DNA of 64,000 bases. It comes from Phormidesmis sp963710175. GTDB lineage: Bacteria > Cyanobacteriota > Cyanobacteriia > Phormidesmidales > Phormidesmidaceae. The first letter of the stretch is position 1; each line of letters opens with the position of its first letter. Position numbers and translations under genes: made by a program. The DNA is taken from positions 1,488,001 through 1,552,000 of the forward strand of contig CAVPZC010000001.1 of assembly GCA_963710175.1 (NCBI GenBank), in the 5' to 3' direction. The notes beneath the pieces were generated by a model, which was not told the DNA's origin, made no database searches, and worked only from the letters and a program-made list of their open reading frames with translations. This document shows, piece after piece, positions 33,491 through 42,764 of the stretch.

Positions 33491-33572
33491 TGGGCAAGGA
33501 GAGACTCGAACTCTCACGACCGAAGCCGCCACATTTTGAGTGTGGTGCGTCTACCAATTCCGCCACTTGCCC
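33491..33572 (-). tRNA. tRNA-Leu (CAA)
   Basis: The minus strand folds as a class II tRNA: acceptor GGGCAAG pairs with CTTGCCC, the D arm carries GGCGGAATTGGTAGACGC, and the anticodon stem CCACA/TGTGG closes the loop CTCAAAA, giving anticodon CAA. A variable arm GGCGGCTTCGGTCGT and T loop GTTCGAGTC follow. The CCA end is not encoded. Confidence 0.95.
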
Positions 33573-33747
33573 CTGAATGATACTTTAAAGGTATAGCGTT
33601 AGATGCGCTGCGAAGAGACGCTTTAGCTACTCTTTAAAAAATATCCTCTCAGGTTCATTAGTATACCGAACTGAGTGACTTTGTTACAGCGTTTCAAGAG
33701 ACAAGTTTGCCGATAAGTTCGTTTAGAGAAATCAATCTGATAGTGGC

Positions 33748-34620
33748 CTACCAGTTGCGCCAGCCGCCTGAAGCACTGCGCTGATCGTCAGTCACTAGCG
33801 GTCGGCTGCTGAGCAAAGCCTGATAGTCTGGGGTGCTGGCCCAGCGGTCAATCTCTCGGGCTCTGAGGACGGGAACCGGATGGCTGAGTTCGTCGGTTTT
33901 GAGCTGCTTGAGCATGTCGCCGATCTCGCTATTGCTGATGGCGTCGTAAGAGCGAGCTTGGTCTATGAAGGCATCCAGGTTGAGCTGGGGTGAGAGGCTG
34001 GGGGAGCCGCCGGAGAGTTTCATCAGTACCGAGGCGACGGTGCGGGCGTCCTGAGTGGCGAGGAGGGCAGCGCGATCGCAGGTAAATTCGGCGCAGCGCA
34101 CCCACTCCATAATTTGTGACTGCCAGTTTTGCATCAGCAGTGCGCCAAAGGGCAGCTGGCTGGTCGCCAGAGTCAGCAAATTAGCCAGGGTGAGATAGAC
34201 GCCGTGATCGCACTTGAGATGGCCTAGCTCATGGCCAATGACAGCCTGCACTTCAGCCGGATTGAGCAGTTCAATCAGCGCGGTATGCACCACGATAAAG
34301 GGCTGCTTGCCCCGCATAGCAAATGTGTAGGCGTTGGGCACAGGGTGCTGCTTGATATAGAGCTGAGGCACTTCTAAATCGAGCACCTGACAGGCTTCTA
34401 AGAGCAAGCTGTAGAGCTCTGGCAGCTGATCAGGACCGACTAGAACACTGGCTGCGATGTTTTCTAAGTAAAAAAACTGCTCGCCCATCGGCCCCAGCAG
34501 GCTGCGAATGGCTACATCTAGGCCGGGCAGGCGCTTGAGCGCCTGAGTTGCCTGCCGATCTAGCGGGTGGCGAAAGTGATCGGCATTGAGACCAATGAGT
34601 AAAGATTTGGAAAGAGCCAT
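33748..34620 (-). CDS. M48 family metalloprotease
   Basis: A 290-residue protein with the HELGH zinc site (VQAVIGHELGHLKCDHG) and the third-ligand helix EFTCDRAALLA (Glu and the conserved CDR). Upstream are the M48 features QLYIKQHPVPNAYTFAMRGK, with NAYT, and PFIVVHTALIELL. A hydrophobic patch LTLANLLTLATSQLPFGALL suggests membrane contact. It is like the HtpX/Oma1-type M48B peptidases that work in membrane protein quality control. ATG 34620 is preferred; an in-frame upstream start at 34839 would overlap murA. It follows murA on minus. Confidence 0.85.
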   Translation of the reverse strand: MALSKSLLIGLNADHFRHPLDRQATQALKRLPGLDVAIRSLLGPMGEQFFYLENIAASVLVGPDQLPELYSLLLEACQVLDLEVPQLYIKQHPVPNAYTFAMRGKQPFIVVHTALIELLNPAEVQAVIGHELGHLKCDHGVYLTLANLLTLATSQLPFGALLMQNWQSQIMEWVRCAEFTCDRAALLATQDARTVASVLMKLSGGSPSLSPQLNLDAFIDQARSYDAISNSEIGDMLKQLKTDELSHPVPVLRAREIDRWASTPDYQALLSSRPLVTDDQRSASGGWRNW

Positions 34621-34753
34621 GGGGAAATCGCTAGCGAGGCACTCACAACAGGCAAAACCGACCGCTGAAGCGTTCTTGACGTTTTGCGCTATCTCGTCAG
34701 TATAGCGAGATCTTGAAAGTGCCTGTAGCGAAACCTGGAGGGCTGCTGCTGGG

Positions 34754-36193
34754 CTAGTTTGCTGAATTGGCCGGTAGCGCTGCTGCGACTGGCGCGGCGG
34801 CACTAGGCTGACTGCCATTTGCGGGAATTTGGGCGGCACTGTCTACTTCGCTGAGCGGAATGCGCCGCAGCTGAGCCCCGACATTGCGCAGCTTTTCTTC
34901 AAATTTCTCATAGCCTCGGTCGAGATGGTGCAGGCCATGCAGGGTGGTTTTTCCCTTGGCGGCTAGTCCGGCGATCGCCAGCGCTGCCGAAGCCCGAAGG
35001 TCGCTACCCGTCACCGGTGCCCCCGAGAGGTGGCTCACCCCGCGCACAATCGCGCAGTCGCCCTTGAGCCGAATATCGGCCCCCATCCGGTTGAATTCAG
35101 CCACATGCTGTAGCCGATTTTCAAAGACGGTCTCAGTTACCATGCTGTTGCCGTCAGCCAGGGTGAGCAGCGCCATAAACTGAGCCTGCATATCTGTCGG
35201 AAACCCTGGATAGGGCAGGGTCTGGATATCGGCGGGTAAAATTCGCTCACCCGGCGAGAGTCGAATCGTGCTGCGCCCTTCCACTTCCACCCGAGCGCCA
35301 GTCTCCCGCAGCTTCGCCAGCAGCGGCGTCAGATGATTGGGATCAACGGGGCCAACGGTAATTTCAGAGCGAGTCAGCGCCCCGGCAACCAAGTAAGTAC
35401 CGGCTTCGATCCGATCGGGAATAATGCTGTAGTCGGTAGAGTGCAAACTAGGTACACCTACAATGGTGATGGTATTGGTGCCCGCACCGCGAATTTTGGC
35501 TCCCATTGCCCGGCAGAAATTTGCCAGGTCAACTACTTCGGGCTCTTGAGCTGCGTTTTCGATGACGGTTTCGCCCTCGGCCAGGGTCGCTGCCATCATC
35601 AGAGTCTCGGTCGCGCCGACGCTGGGATAGTCCAGGTAGATATTGGCCCCTTTGAGCCGGTTTCTCGCGCCGGGCACGTAGGCATGAACTACGCCGTGAT
35701 CCATGTGTACATGGGCACCTAGCGCCTGTAATCCGCGAATGTGCAGCTCTACTGGGCGCGCGCCAATCGCACAGCCGCCGGGCAACGGAACCCGCGCCAC
35801 CCCCAAGCGAGCCAACAGCGGCCCAATGACAAAAAAGCTGGCTCTGAGTTTGCTGACGATGTCGTAGGGCGCTTTGGAATGGCTGACGTGGCTAGCGTCT
35901 ACCTCTAGAATATCGCCGCTGCGGTCAACTTTGAGCCCTAAGGCGTGAAGCACTGCCGCCATCCGACCAATGTCCATCAGGTCGGGAATATTGCGAATGC
36001 GGCAGGTTTGTGAGCAGAGGAGCGTGCCGCCCAAAATCACCAGTGCCGAATTTTTAGCGCCGCTGATGGGGATGTGACCGCTGAGCGGCGTGCCGCCCCA
36101 GATCTCAATTACAGATTTGGAGCTGTCTGTAGCAGGATCTTCTGCCGGACGGTTGCTAGCAAGCTTTGGAGTGATAATGGGAGTAGCCTCCAT
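34754..36193 (-). CDS. murA: UDP-N-acetylglucosamine 1-carboxyvinyltransferase
   Basis: A 479-residue EPSP synthase-fold enzyme that catalyses the first committed step of peptidoglycan synthesis (transfer of enolpyruvate to UDP-GlcNAc). Signatures are LSGHIPISGAKNSALVILGG, the loop LPGGCAIGARPVELHIRGLQ with the catalytic Cys, YPGFPTDMQAQFMALLTLAD and SDLRASAALAIAGLAAKG. The N-terminal about 25 residues and C-terminal PNANGSQPSAAAP-like tail are extensions relative to the about 420-residue core. Essential and complete. Confidence 0.95.
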   Translation of the reverse strand: MEATPIITPKLASNRPAEDPATDSSKSVIEIWGGTPLSGHIPISGAKNSALVILGGTLLCSQTCRIRNIPDLMDIGRMAAVLHALGLKVDRSGDILEVDASHVSHSKAPYDIVSKLRASFFVIGPLLARLGVARVPLPGGCAIGARPVELHIRGLQALGAHVHMDHGVVHAYVPGARNRLKGANIYLDYPSVGATETLMMAATLAEGETVIENAAQEPEVVDLANFCRAMGAKIRGAGTNTITIVGVPSLHSTDYSIIPDRIEAGTYLVAGALTRSEITVGPVDPNHLTPLLAKLRETGARVEVEGRSTIRLSPGERILPADIQTLPYPGFPTDMQAQFMALLTLADGNSMVTETVFENRLQHVAEFNRMGADIRLKGDCAIVRGVSHLSGAPVTGSDLRASAALAIAGLAAKGKTTLHGLHHLDRGYEKFEEKLRNVGAQLRRIPLSEVDSAAQIPANGSQPSAAAPVAAALPANSAN

Positions 36194-36438
36194 GATTTTC
36201 GGGCTTGAATAATTAGGTATGGATTCTACCCGAAACCTCCGAGTTTCTCCCGGTGGGTTTGAACAGTTTTGACACTACCATTCTTTTAGATCGTCTGCGC
36301 TCTAGTGATTTTTGCGCAGGCAAGTGGGGAATCTGCTCAAATAGGCTTAAACCGCTGTTGACGAATGTCCCTTACTGCTAGATTATTGTTAATCGCAGCC
36401 TTGGGCAAATTGCTGATGGGCTGCGCCTTGGATGTCAG

Positions 36439-36522
36439 GCGGGACTGGCGGAATTGGTAGACGCGCTAGATTCAGATTCTAGTGTTCGCAAGGACTTCCG
36501 GGTTCAAGTCCCGGGTTCCGCA
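36439..36522 (+). tRNA. tRNA-Leu (CAG)
   Basis: Class II tRNA: acceptor GCGGGAC pairs with GTTCCGC, discriminator A at 36522. The D arm is TGGCGGAATTGGTAGACGC. The anticodon stem CTAGA/TCTAG surrounds TTCAGAT, so the anticodon is CAG. A variable arm (GTTCGCAAGGAC) and T arm (CCGGGTTCAAGTCCCGG) are present. CCA is not encoded (next bases TCC). Confidence 0.95.
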
Positions 36523-36540
36523 TCCATACAGGTTAAGCAG

Positions 36541-36577
36541 AAGGCTCCTTGGCATCTACCGGCTGAGGAGCTTTTTT
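36541..36577 (+). terminator. Rho-independent terminator after tRNA-Leu(CAG)
   Basis: GCTCCT (36544-36549) pairs with AGGAGC (36566-36571), with A/T extension of the stem, directly followed by six T residues. Its position 19 bp after the tRNA fits transcription termination of that gene. Confidence 0.8.
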
Positions 36578-36669
36578 GTGCGATCGCCCCGCTCTACTCA
36601 TCACATCGAGTATTGTTCAAAACTTCCTATCATTCAGTGTAAATACGTAGCGCTTTAAATATATTTCTC

Positions 36670-37464
36670 ATGCTCACTAGCTTGCAAAATCCGACGGTTA
36701 AGCAGTTGCGCAAGCTCCAGCAGCCCAAAGAACGGCGGCAGCAAGCTGTTCTTTTGCTGGAAGGAACTCACCTAATCGAGGCGGCCTGCGCTGCTGGCTA
36801 TCCCCTGCAAGTGCTGTGCTTTACCGAAGCATGGCAGCAGCGGCATCCGCAGATCTGTCAGGAGGCGATTTCTCAGGCAGAGCAAGTAGAGCTGGTCTCG
36901 GTAGCTGTGCTCAAGTCGATTGCCAGCACGGTGACACCAGATGGCGTGGTAGCCACCGCGCCGCGTCGCTCAGTTTGGCAGGCGGCTAGAGAGGCAGCAG
37001 ATTCTATTACCGCTGTGAATCTGGGTCTTATTTTAGAGACTCTGCAAGATCCGGGTAATCTGGGCACGATTATTCGCACGGCGGCAGCGGCAGGGTGCGA
37101 TCGCCTCTGGCTCAGCCATGACAGTGTTGATTTGGGCCATCCGAAAGTGCTGCGGGCATCGGTTGGGCAGTGGTTTCGTCTGCCGATGGCGACGGTAGAT
37201 GTCGTCACCCAAGCGCAGCAGCTTCAGCAGCAGGGCGTTCAGATCGTTGCAACGACAGCTACCGCTGAACTGGACTACTGGCAGCTAAATTTGCGTCAGC
37301 CCACCGTTTTTATGATGGGCAACGAAGGGGCAGGGCTGTCGGCTGAGCTGATGGCCTGCGCGTCAGTGACGGCTAAAGTTCCGGTGATGCCGGGAGTAGA
37401 GTCGCTTAATGTGGCGGTTTCGACAGCGCTTTTACTGTATGAGGCTCGGCGGCAGCGGCTTTAG
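36670..37464 (+). CDS. TrmH/SpoU family RNA 2'-O-methyltransferase
   Basis: A 264-residue SPOUT methyltransferase. The N-terminal substrate-binding part contains LLLEGTHLIEAACAAGY. The catalytic domain motifs are LETLQDPGNLGTIIRTAAAAG (motif 1), FMMGNEGAGLS (motif 2) and VESLNVAVSTALLLYEA (motif 3), forming the SAM-binding trefoil knot. Such proteins methylate rRNA or tRNA ribose; the target is not assignable from sequence. It begins 92 bp after the tRNA terminator and is followed by lpd. Confidence 0.9.
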   Translation: MLTSLQNPTVKQLRKLQQPKERRQQAVLLLEGTHLIEAACAAGYPLQVLCFTEAWQQRHPQICQEAISQAEQVELVSVAVLKSIASTVTPDGVVATAPRRSVWQAAREAADSITAVNLGLILETLQDPGNLGTIIRTAAAAGCDRLWLSHDSVDLGHPKVLRASVGQWFRLPMATVDVVTQAQQLQQQGVQIVATTATAELDYWQLNLRQPTVFMMGNEGAGLSAELMACASVTAKVPVMPGVESLNVAVSTALLLYEARRQRL

Positions 37465-37544
37465 AGAAACGGAGAAGGGCGAAACCCGAGTTGTCTAAAA
37501 CCGCCGCTCTAGTTGAGAATAGGAAAGCACCTAAGGAGAGCGCA

Positions 37545-38981
37545 GTGGATTCAGCATTTGATTACGATTTGGTGATTATTGGCGCGGGCGTTGGCGGTCA
37601 TGGAGCCGCTATTCATGCAGTTAAGTGCGGCCTGAAGACGGCCATTATTGAAGCTGGAGATATGGGCGGCACCTGCGTTAATCGGGGCTGTATTCCTTCC
37701 AAGGCGCTGCTGGCAGCTTCGGGCAAGGTGCGCGAAATGAGAGATGCTCAGCACCTGAAAGCATTGGGCATTAGCCTCTCTGGGGTTGGGTTCGAGCGGG
37801 AAAAGATCGCCGATCATGCGAAGAATCTTGTCGGTAAAATTCAGGGCGATCTGACTAACAGCCTCACCCGGCTAGGCGTAGAGACCATTCGCGGCTGGGG
37901 CAAAATTGCTAGCGGTCAAAAGGTTTCGATTACTGACGACAGCGGCACTCGTACTATTACTGCCAAAGATATTATTCTGTCGCCAGGCTCAATTCCGTTT
38001 GTGCCTAGAGGCATTGAAACCGACGGTAAAACGGTTTTTACTAGCGATGAGGCCATTCGGCTTGACTGGCTGCCCGATTGGGTGGCTATTATCGGCAGCG
38101 GCTATATTGGCCTGGAGTTTTCTGACATTTACACGGCGCTGGGCTCTGAAGTCACGATGATTGAGGCGCTCGATCAGCTGATGCCGACTTTCGATCCTGA
38201 TATTGCTAAGCAGGCAGAGCGCGTTCTGATCAAGCCGCGCGATATAGAAACGAAGGTAGGGCTGCTGGCGAAGAAAATTACGCCGGGATCGCCAGTTGTG
38301 ATTGAGCTGGCCGATCCTAAAACGATGGAGACAGTAGAGACGCTAGAGGTGGATGCTTGCCTGGTGGCAACAGGTAGAATTCCGGCGACCAAAAACCTAG
38401 ACCTGAATATGGTGGCGGTAGAGACGGATCGGCGCGGCTTTATCCCCGTGAGCGATCAGCTAGCGGTGCTGCGCGATGGTAAGCCGGTGCCCCACCTGTG
38501 GGCGATTGGCGATGCGACTGGCAAAATGATGCTGGCTCATGCCGCTTCTGCTCAGGGCATTGTGGCGGTGGACAATATTTGCGGTCAGCATCGCACTATT
38601 GACTATAGTGCGATTCCAGCGGCAGCTTTTACGCATCCAGAAGTCAGCTTTGTCGGTCTGACTGAGCCTGCGGCCAAGGAAGCCGCGAAGGAAGGCGGCT
38701 ATGAGGTGGCCTCTGTACGCAGCTATTTCAAGGCGAATTCTAAGGCGCTGGCAGAAGGTGAAACTGAAGGTCTGGCGAAGGTGATCTATCGTAAGGATAC
38801 GGGCGAGGTGATGGGGGCTCATATTATTGGGCTGCACGCGGCTGATCTGATTCAGGAAGCGGCTAATGCGATCGCGGCAAAGCAGTCTGTCACCGAACTC
38901 TCTCAGTTTGTACATACGCATCCCACCCTCTCTGAAGTGCTGGATGAGGCTTACAAGCGAGCTACCGTCACTGCCTCTTAG
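37545..38981 (+). CDS. lpdA: Dihydrolipoyl dehydrogenase
   Basis: A 478-residue class I pyridine nucleotide-disulfide oxidoreductase. FAD motif IIGAGVGGHGAAIHAV, redox-active disulfide GGTCVNRGCIPSKAL, NAD motif VAIIGSGYIGLEFSDI, and the C-terminal catalytic HTHPTLSEVLDEA (His-Pro-Glu). It reoxidises dihydrolipoamide of pyruvate dehydrogenase and the glycine cleavage system. I choose GTG 37545, which has AAGGAG 6 nt upstream; an in-frame TTG at 37491 adds 18 residues without a Shine-Dalgarno. The family is plastid/cyanobacterial type, with two insertions relative to E. coli. Confidence 0.9.
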   Translation: MDSAFDYDLVIIGAGVGGHGAAIHAVKCGLKTAIIEAGDMGGTCVNRGCIPSKALLAASGKVREMRDAQHLKALGISLSGVGFEREKIADHAKNLVGKIQGDLTNSLTRLGVETIRGWGKIASGQKVSITDDSGTRTITAKDIILSPGSIPFVPRGIETDGKTVFTSDEAIRLDWLPDWVAIIGSGYIGLEFSDIYTALGSEVTMIEALDQLMPTFDPDIAKQAERVLIKPRDIETKVGLLAKKITPGSPVVIELADPKTMETVETLEVDACLVATGRIPATKNLDLNMVAVETDRRGFIPVSDQLAVLRDGKPVPHLWAIGDATGKMMLAHAASAQGIVAVDNICGQHRTIDYSAIPAAAFTHPEVSFVGLTEPAAKEAAKEGGYEVASVRSYFKANSKALAEGETEGLAKVIYRKDTGEVMGAHIIGLHAADLIQEAANAIAAKQSVTELSQFVHTHPTLSEVLDEAYKRATVTAS

Positions 38982-39003
38982 ACCAGTTAGGAAAGCTGAA
39001 ACT

Positions 39004-39675
39004 ATGGCTACATTATTTTTTTCCGCAGTGATTTTAGGATTTGTTTTCAATGCTGCACCTGGAGCAGTTTTTGCAGAAACAATTCGTCAGGGCGTCAGAG
39101 GTGGCTTTAAACCTGCTTTGGCAGTTCAAATCGGCTCACTCGTAGGCGACGCCCTTTGGGCAGTGCTGGGACTAGCGGGCGTCGGGTTGCTTTTGCAGGT
39201 AGATTTCTTACGTTTACCTGTAGGGATGGCAGGCGCAATTTACTTACTGTGGCTGGCATGGGATTCGTGGCAAGAAGCTAATCGGGAGTTCGGGGTTCAA
39301 GCTAGTGAGGTTACCTACCATACAAAAGCGCTACGCTCTGGAATTTTGCTGTCTGTTACCAATCCGCAAAATATCGCATACTGGGCCGCTCTAGGTAGCG
39401 CTATGGGCGCTGTCGGCATTGCTAACCCAACGGCTAGTCACTACACAATTTTTTTCGCTGGCTTCATGGTTTCGTCTGTTCTTTGGTCGTTTCTTTGCGC
39501 TGGGGTCGTTGCCCAAGTTTTCCGAAGACCCGGCCTAAACTGGGTGCGTTTGACATACCGAGCCTGCGCCATAGCCTTTTTGATCCTCGCGCTCTCTTCC
39601 CTCCGCAATCTTTGGAGTTTGTATTTAACCCCCCAAAACGCTACGCCAATACCGCCCGTTCACAGCCAGCCGTAG
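39004..39675 (+). CDS. LysE family amino acid exporter-like protein
   Basis: A 223-residue membrane protein with about six helices. The LysE/RhtB signature is near the N-terminus (GFVFNAAPGAVFAETIRQGV, with GGF) and SVTNPQNIAYWAALGSAMGA in the fourth helix. Such proteins export amino acids; the substrate is unknown. ATG 39004 is chosen; longer upstream frames lie inside lpd. It is 22 bp after the lpd stop and 25 bp before trpC, so it may be co-transcribed. Confidence 0.8.
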   Translation: MATLFFSAVILGFVFNAAPGAVFAETIRQGVRGGFKPALAVQIGSLVGDALWAVLGLAGVGLLLQVDFLRLPVGMAGAIYLLWLAWDSWQEANREFGVQASEVTYHTKALRSGILLSVTNPQNIAYWAALGSAMGAVGIANPTASHYTIFFAGFMVSSVLWSFLCAGVVAQVFRRPGLNWVRLTYRACAIAFLILALSSLRNLWSLYLTPQNATPIPPVHSQP

Positions 39676-39700
39676 ATAAACACAGTCGTAGAATAGATTT

Positions 39701-40597
39701 ATGGAAATCCGCCGCCGTCCGCCCAATCCGGCGATCACTGTTGCTAGTTTGCAATACCAAATCAAAGCGTCCGACGCTGAGCCGCGCAATATTTTAGAGA
39801 AAATTGTGTGGCATAAAGAGGTAGAAGTCGCCCGTCAGCGAGAAAAAGTCAGCCTGCAAGATCTACAGCAGCAGGCAAAGGGGTTGCCGCCTACCAAAGG
39901 CTTTGTCGAAGCGCTGCGTCTGCAAGCGGCTCAGCAGCGCCCGGCCCTGATCGCAGAAGTGAAAAAAGCCTCGCCTAGCAAAGGCGTGATTCGGCCTGAT
40001 TTTGACCCGGTAGCGATCGCCCACAGCTATGAGGCTGGCGGCGCGACCTGCCTGTCGGTGCTGACCGACAGCGAATTTTTCCAGGGCAGCTTTGACTACC
40101 TTGTCCAAATTCGCCATGCGGTGCACCTGCCGCTGCTGTGTAAAGAATTTATCCTCTACCCCTACCAGCTCTACCAGGCGCGGATCGCTGGAGCCGACGC
40201 GGTGCTGCTCATTGCCGCTATTTTATCTGACAAAGACTTGACCTATTTTACGCGGATTGCCAAAGTGCTGGGTATGGCAGTCCTGGTTGAAACGCACACT
40301 GCTGAAGAGTTTGAGCGAGCATTGAGCTTAAAAGACGTGCGGCTAATTGGCATCAATAACCGAAACTTAGAAGACTTTACTGTTAGCCTGAAGACAACCG
40401 AGCAGATTTTAGCGACCTACCGCGAAACAATTGCCCAGCGGCAGCTAACTATCGTCAGTGAGTCGGGGCTGCATACTTCAGACGACGTTAAGGCAGTGAC
40501 GGCAGCTGGCGCGCAGGCTATTTTAGTCGGTGAATCTCTGGTGAAACAGCCTGATCCCGGCGGGGCGATCGCGCCGCTTTTAAGCCGCTCGGTCTAA
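39701..40597 (+). CDS. trpC: Indole-3-glycerol phosphate synthase
   Basis: A 298-residue TIM-barrel enzyme of tryptophan synthesis. Motifs include LIAEVKKASPSKGVIR, GATCLSVLTDSEFFQGSFDY, PLLCKEFILYPYQLYQARIA, GINNRNLEDFTV and VSESGLHTSDDV with GVLVGES-type AILVGESLV. It converts CdRP to indole-3-glycerol phosphate. Length is slightly above the E. coli domain because of an N-terminal extension with ITVASLQYQIKASDA, usual in cyanobacteria. It stands alone, without other trp genes. Confidence 0.95.
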   Translation: MEIRRRPPNPAITVASLQYQIKASDAEPRNILEKIVWHKEVEVARQREKVSLQDLQQQAKGLPPTKGFVEALRLQAAQQRPALIAEVKKASPSKGVIRPDFDPVAIAHSYEAGGATCLSVLTDSEFFQGSFDYLVQIRHAVHLPLLCKEFILYPYQLYQARIAGADAVLLIAAILSDKDLTYFTRIAKVLGMAVLVETHTAEEFERALSLKDVRLIGINNRNLEDFTVSLKTTEQILATYRETIAQRQLTIVSESGLHTSDDVKAVTAAGAQAILVGESLVKQPDPGGAIAPLLSRSV

Positions 40598-40684
40598 ACG
40601 CTTACCCTCCTCTAAAGAAACCTCCCCGGACGGCAGCTGCCTGAACGGGTAAAACTGTACACATGCCCCCAGCGGTCAATCAGT

Positions 40685-40978
40685 ATGACCACAGATCGTT
40701 CTCCTTTACCACTTCCTTCTCATATTCACTACGAACTGCTGCTACAGCTATTAGAGCGACAAACCGCCAGAGGCGTACAGCAGCAGCCTCAAAAAGAACA
40801 GCTGCAAACCCTGATCGTAGCTTTACGCAAAGCCTTCTCTCAGCAAAAACAGCTAGAAGAGAGCTGCCAGCGAGCTCAGATTCCCATTGAGTATCACTGG
40901 TCACTGAACGGGGAAGCTGGTCAAAATCAGGACTATCACAAGGTTGCCTCTGTGGAGAATGTAGCTGGCTTGGAGTAG
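40685..40978 (+). CDS. Small cyanobacterial conserved protein (probably DUF5340)
   Basis: A 97-residue protein starting MTTDRSPLPLPSHIHYELLL followed by QLLERQTARG. Sequence segments such as QLQTLIVALRKAFSQQKQLE suggest two helices, the second amphipathic. I recall similar small proteins in many cyanobacteria annotated DUF5340, but cannot confirm the match. No function is known. It sits between trpC and the CrtI-like gene and has no clear operon partner. Confidence 0.6.
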   Translation: MTTDRSPLPLPSHIHYELLLQLLERQTARGVQQQPQKEQLQTLIVALRKAFSQQKQLEESCQRAQIPIEYHWSLNGEAGQNQDYHKVASVENVAGLE

Positions 40979-41086
40979 GGGAGGGTGCGATCGCCCAAAG
41001 GCAGTCATCCCAACAGCCATCCCAGCGGCCATCCGGATTGAAAACAGGTCTATACTAGAGGTATGTATAGTCAGTAAAAGTACCGT

Positions 41087-42733
41087 ATGAGTCGCCAGCA
41101 AGCCATCATTATTGGGTCGGGGATCGGTGGATTATCCTTAGGCATTCGACTACAGAGTTTGGGATTTGACACCACCATTTTTGAAAAGTTAGATGCCCCT
41201 GGCGGGCGCGCCTATGTGCGCCGGGCCGACGGCTTCACCTTTGACATGGGGCCGACTGTGCTGACTGTCCCTCATCTGATTGAAGAACTCTTTTCCTTAA
41301 ATCGGGATGCTGCGGCGCTACATCTGCCTGACTTCCCTAAAGAAATCATGGACCCGGCTGACCGTATTAGAAGCGGCATCAGCGGTGGGCCTAACACCTC
41401 TAAATATCTCAAAATTGTTCCGGTTCTGCCGTTTTATCGCATCTATTTTGACGATGGCACGTACTTCGACTATGACGGCGATCCCGAAAGCACCCGTCGC
41501 CAAATCGAAGCGATTGAGCCCGACGACCTAGACGGCTACGAAGAATTTCACAAAGCAGCCAGGGCCATCTTTGATCGAGGATTCATTGAGCTGGGCTACA
41601 CCTACTTTGGCGATGTGTTCTCCATGCTCAAAATCGCGCCCGACCTGGTGAAACTAGACGCGGTTCGGCCTCTATTTTCCTTTGTGAAACGCTACTTTAA
41701 GAGTCCTAAGCTCCAGCAGGTATTCAGCTTTGAACCCTTGCTTGTAGGGGGCAACCCGCTGAGCGTTCCGGCGATCTACGCCATGATTCACTTCGTGGAA
41801 AAGACGTGGGGCATTCACTTTGCGATGGGCGGCACTGGCCAACTCGTGCGCAGCTTCGTGCGTAAGTTTGAGGAGCTAGGCGGCACCATGCGATACAACA
41901 GCGAAGTGGCGAAGATTGACGTAGAAGGCTCCCTCTTTGGCAAGAAAGTGGCCAAAGGCATCACCCTAGTCGATGGCACTACGCACACCGCCGACATGGT
42001 GATCTCTAACGGAGACTACGCCAACACTTACATGAAGCTAATCGATCCGAAGTATCGATTGATCAACCAGGATCTGAAAGTAAAGCTGACCCGGCAATCC
42101 ATGTCGATTTTGGTTATTTACTTTGGGTTCAGGGCCGATGGTTTAGAAGATTTGGATCTGCGCCACCACAACATTATTCTGGGGCCACGCTACGAACCTT
42201 TGCTCACGGAGCTGTTTGATAAGAAAACTCTCAGCCCTGACTTTTCACAGTATCTGCATGTGCCGTCACTAACTGACCCGAGTATGGCACCGCCAGGGCA
42301 CCACGCCGCTTACACGTTAGTACCGGTGCCCAACAACGCTAGCGGGATCGATTGGGATGTGGAAGGGCCGAAGCTGACTGAGAAAGTTTTAACTTTCCTA
42401 GACGAGCGCGGCTATATTCCCGACCTAAAAGAGCGCCTGGTATACCAGAGCCACGTTACCCCTGATTACTTTGAAGGGACGCTTAACAGCTATTTAGGCA
42501 ACGGTTTTGGGGTCGAACCTGTACTGGTTCAGAGCGCGTTTTTCCGTCCGCACAACAGGAGTGAAGATATTTCTAACCTGTATTTGGTTGGGGCTAACAC
42601 GCAGCCCGGAGGAGGTACGCCTGCAGTGATGATGTGTGCCAAGATGACGGCCCGCGAGATTGCCAAGGACTTTGATGTGCCAACTGCAATCGTAGAAGGC
42701 GTAGCGGCTGAACCTGAAGTGGCTAAAGTCTGA
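41087..42733 (+). CDS. CrtI-type phytoene desaturase/carotenoid oxidoreductase family protein
   Basis: A 548-residue FAD amine-oxidase-fold protein. The Rossmann motif is IIGSGIGGLSLGIRL, followed by the GGRAYVRRADGFTFDMGPT signature of the CrtI family. The C-terminal FAD region is SNLYLVGANTQPGGGTPAVM. The central HVPSLTDPSMAPPGHHAAYT is like CrtI desaturases that convert phytoene to lycopene, or their ketolase/saturase-like relatives. Most cyanobacteria use CrtP/CrtQ/CrtH instead, so the actual reaction is uncertain. No carotenoid synthase is adjacent. The gene is complete. Confidence 0.8.
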   Translation: MSRQQAIIIGSGIGGLSLGIRLQSLGFDTTIFEKLDAPGGRAYVRRADGFTFDMGPTVLTVPHLIEELFSLNRDAAALHLPDFPKEIMDPADRIRSGISGGPNTSKYLKIVPVLPFYRIYFDDGTYFDYDGDPESTRRQIEAIEPDDLDGYEEFHKAARAIFDRGFIELGYTYFGDVFSMLKIAPDLVKLDAVRPLFSFVKRYFKSPKLQQVFSFEPLLVGGNPLSVPAIYAMIHFVEKTWGIHFAMGGTGQLVRSFVRKFEELGGTMRYNSEVAKIDVEGSLFGKKVAKGITLVDGTTHTADMVISNGDYANTYMKLIDPKYRLINQDLKVKLTRQSMSILVIYFGFRADGLEDLDLRHHNIILGPRYEPLLTELFDKKTLSPDFSQYLHVPSLTDPSMAPPGHHAAYTLVPVPNNASGIDWDVEGPKLTEKVLTFLDERGYIPDLKERLVYQSHVTPDYFEGTLNSYLGNGFGVEPVLVQSAFFRPHNRSEDISNLYLVGANTQPGGGTPAVMMCAKMTAREIAKDFDVPTAIVEGVAAEPEVAKV

Positions 42734-42764
42734 ACATCTCAACTAAACACTGCGCTCAACTTTT

